Positions 31,166 through 31,583 of a stretch of DNA of 31,583 nucleotides are shown in pieces; within the stretch, counting starts at the first letter, position 1, and each line of letters starts with the position of its first letter. Made by a program: the position numbers and the translations under genes. Location: positions 1 through 31,583 of the forward strand of contig JNEU01000832.1 in assembly GCA_000697475.1 (NCBI GenBank), in the 5' to 3' direction. A model generated the notes under the pieces. That model ran no database searches and was not told where the DNA came from. It was given only the letters and a program-made list of their open reading frames with translations. This DNA comes from Lichtheimia corymbifera B2541. Taxonomy: Eukaryota > Mucoromycota > Mucoromycetes > Mucorales > Lichtheimiaceae.

Positions 31166-31583
<418 letters not shown>

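Overview
The window comes from the nuclear genome of a filamentous fungus. Genes carry many short introns (mostly 50-110 nt, GT..AG, often with a CTAAT- or TACTAAC-like branch site), intergenic promoters are pyrimidine-rich, and the gene content is eukaryotic and fungal. The protein sequences look most like Mucoromycota, probably Mucorales. That placement is inference from the general look of the proteins, and I cannot name a genus. All exon coordinates are hand-derived by matching splice sites, reading phase and remembered family sequences.

Layout. Positions 1-6800 hold no convincing gene. They contain stacked foldback (inverted-repeat) elements at about 390-2625, a stretch rich in the hexamer ACCGCG at 2835-3354, a small duplication near 4600, and a tandem array at about 5036-6200 in which three diverged monomers of about 175 bp form a 525-bp higher-order unit. 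Then come, on +, a Ddi1-type UBL/retroviral-protease-fold/UBA protein (6840-8832) and a germinal-centre (GCK-III/MST-like) Ste20 kinase (9072-11653). On - lies a complete bifunctional glycogen debranching enzyme (17621-11886). It shares a divergent promoter with an SLC10A7/Rch1-type membrane protein on + (18221-20255). An OTUD6B/Otu2-like deubiquitinase follows (21317-22796).

Directly downstream of the deubiquitinase, on the same strand, are three related loci (about 23062-26066). They encode an unfamiliar architecture: two ubiquitin-like domains, a Cys-containing central region and a C-terminal RING-H2. All three look damaged or divergent: one lacks the ubiquitin-like part, one has a single-base frameshift, and one has a deletion of about 212 bp plus a lost RING cysteine. 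This is the most unusual part of the window.

The right-hand third is all on -: a cysteine-rich single-pass membrane protein of unknown function (27646-26256), homoserine kinase (29036-27871), a low-complexity Q/H/Y/acidic protein (30919-29329), and the 3' end of the mitochondrial F1-ATPase beta subunit gene (31583-31166, cut by the window edge).

The genes do not form an operon-like pathway. The one recurring theme is ubiquitin: Ddi1, the OTU protease and the Ubl-RING cluster. Whether that reflects function or chance cannot be decided from sequence alone.
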